From Phylloscopus collybita (lineage: Eukaryota > Chordata > Aves > Passeriformes > Phylloscopidae), in the NCBI GenBank assembly GCA_027886175.1, contig JAJNNQ010000137.1, positions 7,134,001-7,198,000 on the forward strand: a stretch of 64,000 nt of DNA, written 5' to 3'. How positions within the stretch are numbered: the stretch's first letter is position 1; every line of letters begins with the position of its first letter. A model generated the notes under the pieces. The model did no database searches and was not told the DNA's origin. It was given only the letters and a program-made list of their open reading frames with translations. Shown here piece by piece: positions 12,689 through 26,900 of this stretch. The position numbers were made by a program, and so were the translations under genes.

Positions 12689-13856
12689 CTGATCTAGGGT
12701 GAAGGAACATGAAGAAATCCTGCAAGGTTTCAACCTGCTTCTCCTGCTATCTTGAAGAATCCATACTGCACTGTCCAGGGGTAAATGCTGATAAAGTTAT
12801 ACAGGCTCCAAAGTTCATCTGGCTCCAAGAATTTTTCCATTTAGGCATCCAGCCAGCCTAAACTAATCCTCTAGGAGCCCTCAAAAGCCAATAAAGATGA
12901 AAGGCACATATAAGTTATTTTCATTTTACCTCTTTTTATCTATCAGCTTAGGGCAACAAGAAGCATTTCTCTCCTGAGGCCATGTGGAACCCTTAGGCTG
13001 AGCCTTAGTATTATCTTCCAGTGAATTTCCAGTGGTTTGATGGTTAAGACCAGGTACTATTATTATCCTGGGTAGGAACACTATTCAGTTCCCTCATAAA
13101 GATGTGACAGAATATTCAGACTGTACAAAATTTTTGGATTAATATTTAAAATGACACCTTATGATCTCTCCTGGTGGAGAACAGGGAACAGGAGAAAACA
13201 CAGTGCAAATAGGGAAAAGATTGAAGAGGTCAACTATCTTCTCTATGTACATCATACAGTCCACATCCAATGCATGAATTTCTCTTCCCACTTCCCTGAA
13301 ATGCAGCAATCAATTATCCTGTAAGAGAATTATGTATTTTAAATAAAATCCTCCTATCATTTTTTTTTTCCAAGAAGGGCAAACCTTTGCTGAAGGTTTA
13401 TTTACTGGTATTCACACACTTGAGTTCAAATGTCTGTCTTGACAACAGAAGGGAAGATAAAAGTTTTCTGACACTTTCATTCTCTTCCAGTGCCTCCGTG
13501 GACTTCAAGGGGTCTGTGTTCATAGAAATAGATAGAAAATGTATAGGAAAATTACCACTGCTGAGTACTTCACTTGAACTGTGATTCTCTATTAGAAAAT
13601 GTGGCCTGTGTATTCACAGATGTGCAAATCAGTACATTTTGCTGATCTCTAAAAGTTGGTGTTAGACATAAAAACAGCATTCTCCCCATTTTCTTAAATT
13701 TCTCTGTAAGAAAAATGGGCACTCTATACATGGCGTGTGTGCCTCTTTTACGAATTTAATTTATTTTTATGTGTATTCATAATAGAAAAAGAATTTTACA
13801 GTTCTTATCTTTTTTCCCTAAACTTTTGTTATTTTCTTTTTTTCTCATATTAAAGG

Positions 13857-13907
13857 TTTTTGTTGTTGTTGTTGGGTTTTTTGTTTGTTTTGTTTTGTTT
13901 TGTTTTG
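13857..13907. repeat. GTT/GTTTT simple repeat
   Basis: Four GTT units pass through a T run into several copies of GTTTT. It is an ordinary T/G microsatellite tract. Confidence 0.85.
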
Positions 13908-16600
13908 ATTAAGATGATGGGGGTAAGGGGGCTTTGAAAGGCAAGCGTTTTTTTTCCCACTGAATTTTCTTAATGATAATTTTAATTTCCAGACAGAGGC
14001 TGGACCAAATAACCCCCAGACATTCCTTCTATCTTTACTTTTTACATGACTCCATGATTTAAGATCTTAAAAAATAGAATACCAAGTTTAACCAAATTGT
14101 AGATATAAGAAAGATTTACCTGAGCTCAAAGAAAATTAGATCTCACTCACCATGGGTTCTTATAAGCACCCCTACTTCTGAAGTAGAAAGTGAAGGAAAA
14201 ACAAGTGTGCAACCCAGCAGCTCCAGTTTAATTCTTTGCTTCCCTTTTCAATTCTTCTATGTTCTTAAATACCTTTCTCTGTGTCTGAGATTTCTGTGAA
14301 TAAAATTGTAAAAACTGTCACTTTGCCCAGTGTTGATGTGAAGAGAAAACCATAAAAGCTCCTTAGATATCACAGTTATGCAAACCATGTATTTTTTGCC
14401 ACAGATAAAAGCCAAGATACATTGGTATATCTCTCTGTATAAACACTTACTTCCAGGGCTGTAAAATACTGCATGTGGTTAAAAGCTGGAAAAGGACTGC
14501 TTCCCAACAGGGCACAAAAAGGCAACAATAGAACTCACAAACAAAATGTTCCTTGCTGGAGAATATGACATTATTTTCTGCAAATTATGCCTGTGAGAAC
14601 CTGAGAGACAACAGGTTTGTGGCTGCAGGAGATGCCTCCAGCTGGCTCCACTTTGTGCCTAAACTGCAATGAGGCTCTAACCTGGCATGCTGAAATGAGC
14701 AGCTCCCAAAGAGTACAATATATTTCTGACACAGCTCTGCCTCCCAAAATTTTAAAGGTCAGTCTGAAAGTCTGAGGCAGACACAATCAACACATGGAAA
14801 AAGGCCTGACTCAGGCTGGGAAGAAATAACTTTGCTCTAAGAAATCAGATCAGCCAAAAAAATTGCATTTACATGGCTTCTTAGCACCTCTGGTTTGAAG
14901 GCATGAGTTACCTAAAAGATTTATTGGTGTGATAAATACAGATCTTTACTACCCAGCCAATAATTTGAAACTTGCAGACTCAACTGCAAGAGAACGTGAA
15001 ATGCCATAAAATAGCAAACCAGATAAGTTTCCACCTGTACTCTGAATCATAGAGGCAAAATAGCCTTTAAAAAGTTATGTCAGTCTATTTACACTCAAGC
15101 TCTTGCTACCTGCATAAGGATCTCCCTACACAGGCATAAAAGTTTCTGCAAATTAATTTTTCATTTTAAAAAGTGCTGAGACCACAGCTCTCATTTCTGT
15201 TGGTAGGAGGTGTTGGTGTTATGTCTCTTGGAAAATTAGGCCACTTATTTTAGGCACACAAATATATTGGCCCAAGCTTCTCTGTGCCACTCTAGATGCA
15301 AAGCAGCCACATACCTATCTTAGGTGGTCAATTAGGATGAGAAACTGGCATGAAGCAAAAGAAACACTTGTGAAATTAACTTGCTATAATTTTATTTTTT
15401 TCCTTCTGATGTGCTATAAAATGTGTGCTAGGTGGGCCAGATTTCTTACCGAAATGTCTAGAGTTGGGGAAATGATCCAAAAATCTTAAAACTCTGGACT
15501 GAGATAAGTAGCCTGTCATAACAGATTTAGCAAGTGAACGTGCAAACCACAGGAAAAATACTCAGTGGCATAAAAAGAATGTCCTATTTACAGAAATGCT
15601 GTGTTACTTGCTTTTGGTGGAAATCAGAAGATTCAATGCCTTTGGGGTCTATTAAGCAAAGCCTTTAAGTACCAGCTGCATTGCCAGCTCCCACTGCTTT
15701 ACTGATATTGTAAGGATACTTGTTGCTTTGTAGAACACCTGGGTTAGTTTGAGTACTGGGAAACTTTTCTTTTGCAAGAAAAATGCAAACTTCTCACCAG
15801 CACTGTCACAGAAGGAAACCTGAAACCCTGGCCTAAGTCAAATATAATTGATCCAAAAGATGTGTGCATCCATACTGTGCAAGTGCATAACATTTATGTA
15901 TTTATTTATTAACACACATGCACATGCTAATGGTATCAGGAGAATCATGATTCAGGATGGGACCATGATTAAGATGTTTGTTTAAAAAGGATTGCTTCAT
16001 TGAATCCAGACTGAAGAGCCACAATTGGCAGATATACCTACTAGCTTAGACACTTCAACTTCTCCTTCATCAGGCAGCAAAACCAGGGTGTTTTTTAATT
16101 TTTTTTTTCAGAGGTAGGAAGACATTTGTAGGGGGATGCTTTACCTTTTCTGCCTTCCAATGAGCACAAAGGGGTTTTTAGAAGAGGTAGATGTGGGAGT
16201 GTTCCTATGAGGAACAAGTTTCCTGTCATTTTTCTTGAAAACAAGACCAAGGCTCAGTAGAAAAATTTGCATCTCATTTGGACACAATATAGATTTCCAC
16301 AGTAGGATCTCTGTTTCACTAGAATTAGACATGAATGAATGAAGTGGCATTTTGTGCTTAAGAAGATGTAATTTTTTTTTGCCTGAAATATATTAAATCT
16401 GTCTACAGAACCTATAATTACAGCTCCTGCTATTACACAGTTATAATTATTGAGGGACTTTGCCATATGTCTTTGTAGCCTCAGAAATATGAAAAACCTT
16501 GGCATAAAAATATAATGTATAAGATAATTTAAAGGATTCAAAGGCTTCACATCATAGGTGCTTCTGGTATTTTACTGTAGACCAAAAGCAGAGTTCAGTA

Positions 16601-16960
16601 CCATTTCAGTTATTAATGTTGTGTATCGTTTCCATGGAAACTTCTCAACACAATTTTCATTGTGGGATCATTGTTTAAACCCATTGTTTAAATAATGCTT
16701 TTATAATAGGAAGCTATCAAGTAATAATGAAGTAATGAAAAGATTCTCGTTATAAGGCAGACTGTCTAAGGAAAACAGAAATCATAAGGCTTCTTGCACT
16801 AAAACACTTGGATAATGTGTGTTTGGCAATATTTTACAATGTAGGTTTATCAGGACAAACCAACTGCTTCTTTGAGAGACTAAGCAGACAGGAATAAAAC
16901 AAAAGGATCACTTAAAAATGCTTTTTTCTTATTAAGAGGTTTTGTTCTTAAAAAAGGTGA
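16601..16960. promoter_or_regulatory. Candidate regulatory cluster (RFX X-box and FOX-like sites)
   Basis: The sequence GTTTCCATGGAAAC at 16628-16641 is a perfect 14-bp palindrome that fits the RFX-family X-box pattern. This is a motif class known to be over-represented in vertebrate conserved noncoding elements. Shortly after it, CATTGTTTAAA occurs twice, at 16669-16679 and 16682-16692, 13 bp apart start to start; these are forkhead-like or SOX-like sequences. No promoter or gene start is apparent nearby, so a distal enhancer is the most reasonable reading. Motif presence is seen; function is inferred. Confidence 0.35.
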
Positions 16961-18364
16961 GGATCATTCCAGTATTATAGTGGATATATAAATAACAGAT
17001 ACCAAATAGCTAGAGCAAGGCTGTACATAGATTCCCTGAACTGGCATAGAAATCCAGGGTGGTACCAGACAGGCTCTTACATAACAGAAGAATCCCTACA
17101 TCTCCTAGGTAAAACTGGAATCAATATCCCAAAAAGGAGTCACTTTTTGAAGGACAGCAGTTGAGAATCAAAGTGTTTTACAGATATTCTTCCTTTCTCT
17201 GATGTCAAAAAATGCCTCTGGTCCACCAGGCCATGGAATGGCTTCATCAGTGACAGCTGAATTTTCTACAGGTCACAGATTCTTTCCAACTCTTTTTGTC
17301 TTTCTCCACCAGGTCAAGGTCAGAGACACTCTGAACTGATGGTTACACCTTTGTATGTTCTCCTTTTTTTTGTCAAGAAGTTGCTTTGCAACTTTCAGAG
17401 CATTTTCGGGTTTTTTTTCAGGTTTACATTCAATAAAAGTGAAGGAAGAAACATGGTTTTAAGTGAAAAGCTAAATCTAAGGAAAAGTAGAGCTGCAAAT
17501 TAATAATGGTAGTGATGTAGGTTGGGAATTTGAGGAGGGAATGAATTTACAGCAGTGCCAGCTTTTCTTAACAAGAAATCAATTCTGCTGTGTCTTCTAA
17601 TGAGATGTCACTGAATCATTTATATTTGAAAACTTCATGGTCTCGAGTAATTTTTTTTAAAATTGTAATAAACTTAGTGAAAATACATTCCTAATTTCAT
17701 GTTTGATTATGTTACATATTCTTGTAAAATGTTGTTGCACTAATGTGTGATACAGATTTTTAAATTGCATTATATGTGTGCTTCATTTTAATAAATTTTC
17801 AATAGCTTTGCTGTTCAAGACATTGGAGACAGTTTTGGGTTTCTAAATGATGATTTTAGAAGGTAATAAAGAGTGTCAGGATAGCACATAAATTAGTTAA
17901 AAATCCAGATGGGGAACTGCAACAAACTCTTAAGGGTTTATCATTAGTATGCAATTCTGTAAAGTATCTTCTGTCAGTCACTGCAAAAGGCCAGCAACTT
18001 TTCACTACATAGAGACTGTCCTTTAAAAAAAATTATTATCAGCTTTCACTTTTCTGGCCTCTATTTTCAGCACCAAGTAAGCCTAAATAACATCATTGTT
18101 AGACTGAATTCACAGAATTCAGTGTAAAACTCTCCTAATTTTTTTTCTTGGTTTGGATTTTTGGAGGAAGGTTTCTGTTGGCTTTGTCTTGGGATGTATT
18201 TTCATAATTCCTTTAAACCAGAGATAGTTAATTTCCTAAGATCACCCTTTGCTCTTAATTATGAAGGCACACTATGGCCATATGAGCCAGTTTTGTAATA
18301 GAGGTGGATATGCCCTTTCTTGGTATAATGTGCATTAATAGTTATAACTGTTATACATTACGTA

Positions 18365-18425
18365 TAACAGATATATATATATATGTCATATATATGTGTT
18401 ATATATATGTTACATATACATAACT
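18365..18425. repeat. TA-rich dinucleotide tract
   Basis: Imperfect TA/TG alternation with embedded 'gttatatatatg' and 'gttacatatacat' segments that can pair with neighbouring 'cgtataacagatatat'. It is an unstable AT-rich microsatellite. Confidence 0.8.
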
Positions 18426-19828
18426 GAGTGTCTATGAAGTTTCATTCTGTGCATTAGCTCTGAAAAGTCCCATTCACCTATGAGCCTGGACACTCCTTCC
18501 TTTCTTTCTTTCTCTTGGACTGCAATGGGTTAAGAAAAAAACTGACCCTTTCTCTGCAGATCATTTTGGTGCCTTTTTTTTCATTCAGTTTCCAAGACTC
18601 CTAAACTTGTGTTCAGTTAGGAAATTGAAAATTAATAGCTGTGGAATTAATATTGACAGTTCACAGGAAGGAAGAAGTTGAGCTGCGTTCATCACTTCTG
18701 TTTCTGGCCATAACACAATTTTAGCTGGAGCTCACAAATCTGGGCAAGGATAGAAAATTGTCCAGCCCCAATCAGATCAGACCCTTTCTCTCTAATGAGT
18801 GCATGGAAAGCACTTTTAGTACTACTGGTTCATACATCAGTGCTTTGTCATTTCTCAGCTTTATTGGACACCCCTTGGATGCACCTGTAATGTACTTTTG
18901 ACATTTACACTGGGATGAGAAAATTAATTTCATAGAGATGCCTGATTTGCTATGATAATCAGTGGCCTAACTAAAAGGCTTTTAAGCAGCTAGCTTGGAT
19001 AAATGTTGTTATTTTGTAGAAATAAGAGGCCTCCATGTCTGCATCAGAGGCTGTGGTTTAACCTCATGTGTTGAATGCCAGAAAACAATTTCCAGAATGA
19101 ATTCTGTTCCTTGCAGCAAACGATTTTCCCCTAACAAATTGCAGGAAGAATGAAAACACCAAACAGGGTCTCACAGCAACTCGATTAGCTACAAACAATT
19201 CCTTTGTAAGCCTTCATTTTTAATTGCTTTTGTGTCCCTCTCCCTTCATCATACCCTAGTTAAAGAAGTATAAATGAGAGGTTAGACTCTTGTATGCTTC
19301 TCTGTTTAAAGACAGTCAATAATATGCTCCCCTCCCTCCTTAGCAGCTCTTGAATACAAGTTCTTTTTCAGTAAGACTGACTCAGGGTTACCTCTGGAGA
19401 TGTGGACTTTGTGATTGCCAGAAGATAATTGCTATGGTAAGTAAGAAGCTTGTTTATTTATTTCGATTGTTCTGTTCTGATCAACAGAAAAATAATAATA
19501 ATAGAAAAAAAATCTGTTGACCTGGGGGTTTACTGAATGTTATTTGAGATAATTCAACCAAAACAAAATCAGCAGCCTGGTTTAATTAGCACTCTAATCC
19601 AACAGAATCGGGGATGGGAATCTTTAAACAAGAATTATGTTGCCAAAAATCTCACAATTCTCTTGAAAAAAATGAGGCTGCTATGGCCTCTACAAATGGC
19701 CTGTATATGACACCCTACTATGATACTCAGGAAAAAGCTGGATCCTAGTATTATAAGCATTTTCCAAAAGAGCACAAAGTCTTTTGATGTTAATTGATCG
19801 AACAATTTAAAAGAGGAGACCTTTCCAG

Positions 19829-19862
19829 GAAAAAAAAAAAAAAAGAAGAAGAAGAAGAAAAG
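19829..19862. repeat. A-run followed by (GAA)n
   Basis: Fourteen or more A residues run into five GAA units. A simple purine-only repeat. The frame on the opposite strand through it is an artefact. Confidence 0.85.
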
Positions 19863-20952
19863 GGTTTTAAAACAAAAATTTGGATTGTGGAAGATATTTT
19901 CTGGCCAAGTACAGGAAGACAGCAATGTCACAAAATGTGTTAATGGAGACCTTTGTGAGGAGACAATCCAAGAGCTAAAACTTCTGAACAGAGATAGGAA
20001 AACTCACTGCTGCCTGTGAATGTCCTGCCTGGTTAGGCCTGGCAGTGTGCTGAGTTACAGGATGGGTAGGTGGGTGGTCCCTCATGAGCACAGTCCAGGC
20101 TGTCATGGTCTCTCTCCCAGTGTACCAAGGAAAGGAAGGACTTGAGAGAGTGAGAAATTCCTCTGATGATGTCATCCCAATCACTCTCTCTTCTTATAAC
20201 TCTTATAACTCTCTCTTCTTATCTCTTCTGCTGGTGTGGCCAGCAGAACAGCTGATGAACAGGAACAAAACCAGTGTTTCCTTAGGGGCCATATCAAAAG
20301 CATAAATCCTTGCTAACTTTTTGTGTCTGCGCCCTAAATTCCCATCGTTTCACAGAGCAGATCTCGTCCTTTTGTGATATGCCATGTTAAAATCAACACT
20401 ACATGCAGGCCTTCAACATATTTTATAGTCAAATGAAATTAGGCAGCATGGGTTAGGTCATCAGCAAGTTTAAACTGATGTAACTCTTGATTCCTGTTGC
20501 CAAATAATTCCGTTAGTGGTGATTTTTACAGACTAGCTCCTCAACTGCAATCTGTACTCAGAAGAAAGGCTTTTTAATCCTTCATAACCTTCCTTGGAGT
20601 AATGCCTTTTTTCACAATAGTGGGCTCTGGCCCTGTCAGTCAACTTAGTGCCTGGAATAACAATGAATGGTGAAGTATCTTCTCATCTCAAGAGCAGGCA
20701 CCTACCTGCATAAATCTCTCATGTAGAGATAAGCAATAGCTATAAACCCAAATGGGCTTTCCTTCTGAAAGGTCAGCTTTTGAAAGGATTTCCTTAGTCC
20801 CCTGGAGCCTCAGCAAAAGACAACATTTCAGAACTTGTCTTTTGCTTTCTACTCTATTTAATTAAAGTGTGCTGTTCACTTTGATGAAAATATGTTTCCC
20901 TCATGATTAAAAAGCCCATTTGATTAGATAATTTTGCATAGAAAAGCGGCCT

Positions 20953-20989
20953 GTAATAATAATAATAATAAAAATAATAATAATAAATT
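20953..20989. repeat. (AAT)n microsatellite
   Basis: About a dozen AAT units with one AAA interruption. A plain trinucleotide microsatellite. Confidence 0.9.
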
Positions 20990-23900
20990 ACAATATTTTT
21001 GAAACAAATTTCTCATCTGTTAATAAATTGTAATTCAATCTACATGGGAATTGACAGGTCTACAGAAAACCTCACCCACCAGTTAAATGTATTACTGTCA
21101 CTGGTAAGTCCTTCTAGGTGGATTACAGTCTTGATCTTATGCTATAGAGAAAGAAAATGGGAAACTACCAGTCTGAAATGCAGGAAAGTGCAGTACACAG
21201 AGCTGAACTGGCTCAATGAGAATCCTCTCTACTTTAAAACTCAATAGTAACATAAATAGAGCATTCATGCTGGAAGAATAAATCTTTCAGTATGATTTCT
21301 AACTACCCCAGGTCCCTGGTGTAATTTCCTCATTTGTGTTGTTCTGAGATGACAATGAGCAGAACAAGTTTAGGTGTCTCCTTGTTATCTCTGGTAGACG
21401 TGCCAAGGTACAAAGAGCACCTTTGGTCTGCTTAAATGATACATGAGAAGCTTGTAGAAAAATTGGAAATAAACCATATGTTTCTCTAGTTTGATTAGAC
21501 TCCCCTTTCTTCTTTAGTACTGAGGAAGAAAGGAGAATATTTACACAATAAAAATGTAAGGATGTTTAATCTGCAATAGACTAGAGACACTAATGCTTTA
21601 ACATCTGGGCTGTTTGTATCACAAAGGTCTTTGGGGATGGAAATATTTACTTTCTTACCAAAATTAGTATCAAATATCATTTCACAGTAAAGAGAAATTG
21701 CACCTTTTTTCCTTCTGTAGTATCACAGAGGAACTGAAATACTCACAAGAAAAACAACTACTTGTGTGACTGAAGATTATAATATTTGACCTCCAAACCC
21801 ATTGTTTGTTTTTTGCACTAAATTTCACACTCTAAAAATTTATATAAATGCTCACTGATAAACTAAAAAAAAAGATTTTTTTTTTCTTGCTGACCAGTAA
21901 AAAGATTATGGTAAGGAGCTAATTTATTATGTTAAACCCAAGCTCTCAACCCAATTTTCTCAGCTCATCTGGAAATTAATGCCTTCCTTAAACTTGTTTG
22001 ATCCTGGTGTTTTTGAAGCAAAGGCCACAGTATATATGAGTGACAGGCTTTTATCCCCATGAGGCTCAGCTGAAGTCACCACACTGTGACCTGTGCTGGA
22101 TAAGAGCTGGGCCCTTCAGAGGTGGCAGATAATGAAACACCAGGCTGCTGCATCAGCTGGCTTCTCTGTTCATCAGCCCCAGCTAAAGGTCAGATGACAT
22201 ATCTCAGGTGGCAGAAAAGAAATAATACATCATTTTCCCCGATCACTTCAAACGTGAAAGTAAGCAAAGTAAATATTTTGGTACAAGTCGTATACTAACA
22301 GCTGCTGGGCACAGTTCTTTTCATTTCTTTTTCCTTTTTTATATATATTTAGACTGTCAAGTAACTGCTGAATCTGCACTTAATGCATATGTACTTTTGA
22401 TACCTAATTGCAACAGGATAATATATCAAAGTGCTCCTTGAACTAGAGCATATTCATAAAACCTCTTCTAGGACTGATGGCACAGAAAAAAAGAAGATAG
22501 GATTCCAGCAAAATCCTCAGGTTGCAAATAAAAGTGACATGAATCAGAAAGACTCTTTTATGAGAGAAAAGCATGCTAAGGGAGTTTTAAATTACAGGCA
22601 CTTCCAAGGAAAGGATTATTTAGAAATCTCAATCTCTCTGAATTGGTCTTGGAAACTCAGTCTTAAACATGATACTGAGCCACTTCTGTTCACCCCATGC
22701 CAAAAGCAGTGAAAACTGAGAAAGCTCAGCACTTTAGCAGCTGTGCTCTGTGTGCAGCAGCAGGGAGCAGAGCTTCAGAGTAACTGAGGTGCTCCCCTGA
22801 GACTTAGGGGAGTCAAGTTTTCATCCTGGATCTGCCACTAATCTGCTTTCAGCAACCTACACCCTCCTCTTCTGGTTATCTAAATGACAGAGATTGTCAC
22901 AACAGAAGGGATCTGCACACACTTCCCAGGACAGCGAAGATTTTCAGGGAACCTGACACAATTCCCTGCCCTGGACCTTGCAGAGGGGGCTCTGGGGAGC
23001 TGCAGGCTCAGCTTTGAGTGGGGTCTGTGCACTGCTGCTCGCAGCTGATCCTCCTGTTACCTGCACAGGATCTTTATATTACTTGCAGGTGGCTGCCTGC
23101 ACACACAGCTGACATTTCCTTCCCTTCACTTATTTCAACACATGCAGGGAGGCGTATTTTTTCCCCTTAAATTAAGAAAACATGTATTTCTTGCATTGAG
23201 AGGAATATGCTGGCAGCTGAATGTAGTGGAACAGATTAGTGATCTTAAGATGGCACATTTTAAAAGTCTAGTTGATTTTTAATATGCAATTAACAAGATA
23301 TTGGTCTGTAAGTCATTTCTATACATTGCTGTATGCCATGAAGATCTAATATAATCTTAGATTACCAAAGATGTAGTACTGTTATTTAAAACTCCTCATA
23401 AATATAACATTTATTAATTTTTATTCTTTTTTTTTCCCCTATACAGAAGCACAGTATGTATGTTAACTTTAGTAACAGCATTTGTATGGAAGTGCTCTGA
23501 GTGCAGTACATGGACATCTATTCTCTATTGCTTGCCTTTGCTGCTTGTCATAGCAGAGAAGTAAAATATTGTCTCTAGCCATGGGAACAAAAATAAATGT
23601 TGATTAAGATATTGATTTAAGGTCAAGAAAATTCCAAATTTCACTCTAATGTATTAAAAACATGCAGTTCAGAAAAAAAGCATTGCAGCCTGCAGAATGT
23701 TCTGATACAAAAATGTCACCTACATAAATACTCAAGTTAGAAGAATGTTTTAGCTATTAAACACCTAAGAAACAGAATAACTTTCCTTTCAGAAGATGTG
23801 GTTTCCATGAAAATTACACTGGATCAGAGGTTTAATTTCTGTTGAAGTATCATACATTACAGAGACAAAGGAGATCTTCCATACTTATAACAACTCCGAG

Positions 23901-26900
23901 TTTGCCTGTTAAGGAAACGTTATTTAAAATAACCCATGTATTCTTTGGTTTCTCATTTTTTCCACAAAGGAACTTATTAAAAACATTTCCATAGTGCAAG
24001 CTCTTTAAAAAAAATAAAAATTCAATAACATTATGAGATAGGAAAACCCTTTTGTTTCAACAGTTTCCCAAGAAAAAAAAAAAAAAAGAGGTAGAATAAT
24101 TAAGAACTTATGGAATTCTATTTCAGGAAATTGCTGTTAAAGGGGAGGATCAGAGAGAAAGAAACCTAACCAGCAATGTTCCCTTTGTTCCATCTCTGCC
24201 CCCTTGAACAGTAAAATTTCTCATTTTACTGATACACAGAGAGCTCTGACACCCTGTCCAAAATAAAAGGAAACATTGACAACAAAAGGAAAACTGGAAA
24301 TTATCTATTATGCCTTGCTGGAACACAATGCTTCTGAGTACCTAGGAAACCTGTAAATAGCCAGGGATGTAGAAGTGTTGTGACATTAGCTTGTCAAATA
24401 TTCCTGTGTTCAAGCCTCCTCAATAACAGACTCTCCCCTCCGTGGAGCTGTTCATCATTTTCTGAAAAATTTATTTGTCTGTGAAGCATTTTTAAATCCT
24501 GAACATTTTATCACCTTGTAATATAAAGATCTGGAATGCAGAGAAAAAGCCATATTTCTGCAGGGACAGCACCCAGTGGCTTGGAGAGCAGTGCTGGACA
24601 AAGGCTGTTTGCAGTAAACCCACAGGGGCCAACTGTAACCTTTGATCTTCTCACTTAAATTATTCTGGTTTCCTAAAAAACTTCTCTTTATTGAACCATT
24701 TCTGGATAATGAGGAAACTTTTAGGCATACAAATACTCAAAAAAAAATTTGTAACTATCTTAACTTATAAAATGTCACCATCATCTAATACAGCTCAAAA
24801 TACAACTGCATATACCTTAATGTAGTGAAAAAAGAACTCGATGGACATAATTGTGGGCATCCTGCAGAGTGTAGCTCATTTGCAAAACATATTTGATTGA
24901 CATTTGCAAAAGATAATTAAAAGCCTTTCTATGACCAGAAATAAAACCAGCCTAAGAGCAGAACAGTTTTCACAGCAAATCAACACGTTGTTGGAAGACA
25001 ATTTCCCTCTTTTCCAAAAATACCTTATAATTTGTCCTTTAAGGAAAAGATCAAATCCTACAGAAAGTGATGACCTGGAAAGGAATCAAAGATCACGCTT
25101 ATGAAACTACACTACATTCCTTGGGAGATGGAAGAAATCAATACAAGGGCAAGTGTATATGAAAAGTGTCCAAAAAGGAATATCTTGAAGCCTTTTCCTT
25201 TTGGTTTTAGCTGCCAATGGAATTCATTGCTAACTTAAAAAAAAATCTATAACAATACGTCTTACAATATGCACCTCCAGTCCATAGAGCAACAGTGAGT
25301 AGTGGTTTTGTGCTAACCAGGAATGTGCTAACAATACAATTTATTTTTTTTTTAATGAAGACTCATATAAAGCCAGGTGTTCACCACAGCAGATACTCTA
25401 AAAATGAGAATGTTCTCAGTCTAGAACCATCAAGAAGGGAAGAGAGACTCCTATAGAGGCTGACCTTGTGTGCTGAGAAGGATAGGAACAGGTGGAGTAC
25501 ATATAAAAGACTACTACAAGTTGTAACTGTTTGTCTGAGGACAGTTTCAGGTGGAGACATTTTAAATTGATAGTAGATGTGTCTGTTTTGTTGGCTTGTG
25601 GACTAGCAGAGCGGAGAGATTTAAAACTGATCTGGTAGACAAACTTGTCATTTCAAATAGACCCAGTCTTTGGAGACTGTTTAAGTCCTGGATTTCTAGA
25701 AGCCTCCATTTTCTCTTTATGTCTATAACTGAGAGCCCTTTGACATAAAATTACATAATGGTTGCCTTTATTTCTCCAGTTAATTGGTAGACTAACGCTT
25801 TGAAAAATGTCATGCACTGTCTGTCACATCTCATTTGCATTGCTCTTCCTTCTTTACCTGAACACCTGCATGATTCCTTTCATTTAGATAGCTGGTATTT
25901 TGTCTTAAACCATAAAATATTTGTGTGAGAACAATTCACAGAGGCGTGAAATAAAGTTGTTTCTAATGGCACGAGTTCTGAGGAACACTGCTCTCTCACA
26001 GCTCTGAGGATTACATGAGTTTGAGCAGTCCTCTGACCTTCAAAGCTTCTCAGGCAACCAGCAGTCATTAACTCCAGCAGGAGGCTAAGCCCTGAATATT
26101 TTGGAATGGGGGTTTGACAGACTTACCTGAGTTCAAAGAGATGTTGAACACTACAGCAAAGGCTTGATTGCAAATTTTGGAAGGATTGTTGAACAAGAAA
26201 ATAATCTCTTTCCCTTTATGTAAATGGGTGGAAAAGGCAGAGGATAAGTCTGGGTGGTTGGTATTTGAGGTTACCCACTGTCAAGGACTGTTGTACTGCT
26301 GCACTGCTCTGCATAGGCAGTTTGGAGATTAGGTTTTAGGTTAAGTGAGATATTGTCCCTAATCATGTTACTGCCAGGGGACTCTCAGGGATGGCTTAAT
26401 GATGGTGCTGGCATGTTCAGAGCAAGGTATTACAAAAAAAAAAAACCAAAAACCACCAAGATTCCCTTGTCATCCTGGTTCGTGAGCCCTGACAATCCCA
26501 ATAGTCAGTTTATCTAATTTTAGACATCTATATGATAAGCATCTGCATCAGAGTTAATTATTCAGGATATTTTTATAGACAGGGAAGGAAAAAAGCACCT
26601 CTAAAGAATGACACAGCTAATGGTTTTAGACATCTGCCTTGAAGAAAGAGAAAACCTATTTCTCTCCACTAGCTATGGAGAATCTAGATAACTAGCTTAT
26701 GTTTTGTTCCACCAGGTTTCCTCTGGTGAATATTTGCCTAGATGGCTACTGCAGATGGAATGCCCAACCTCCAGACTGAATTTCACCCCCTGAGTGGCAG
26801 CTCCTTTGAGGAGTGAGGTTGCATGTTCAGGCTCATCCTGAGAGGGGTTTCAATATTCAGGGTACACAGATAAACCCAAGGTACTTGTTCTGCAGATAGG

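Larger units (their letters stand above)
11036..16600. other. Non-genic unique stretch
   Basis: No gene recognised. It contains an A-rich tract at 11873-11911, a GTT/GTTTT-rich tract at 13857-13907 and the compact hairpin at 12641-12688. Small open frames such as 12356-12622 (+) are not supported by any protein similarity I recognise. Confidence 0.55.
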
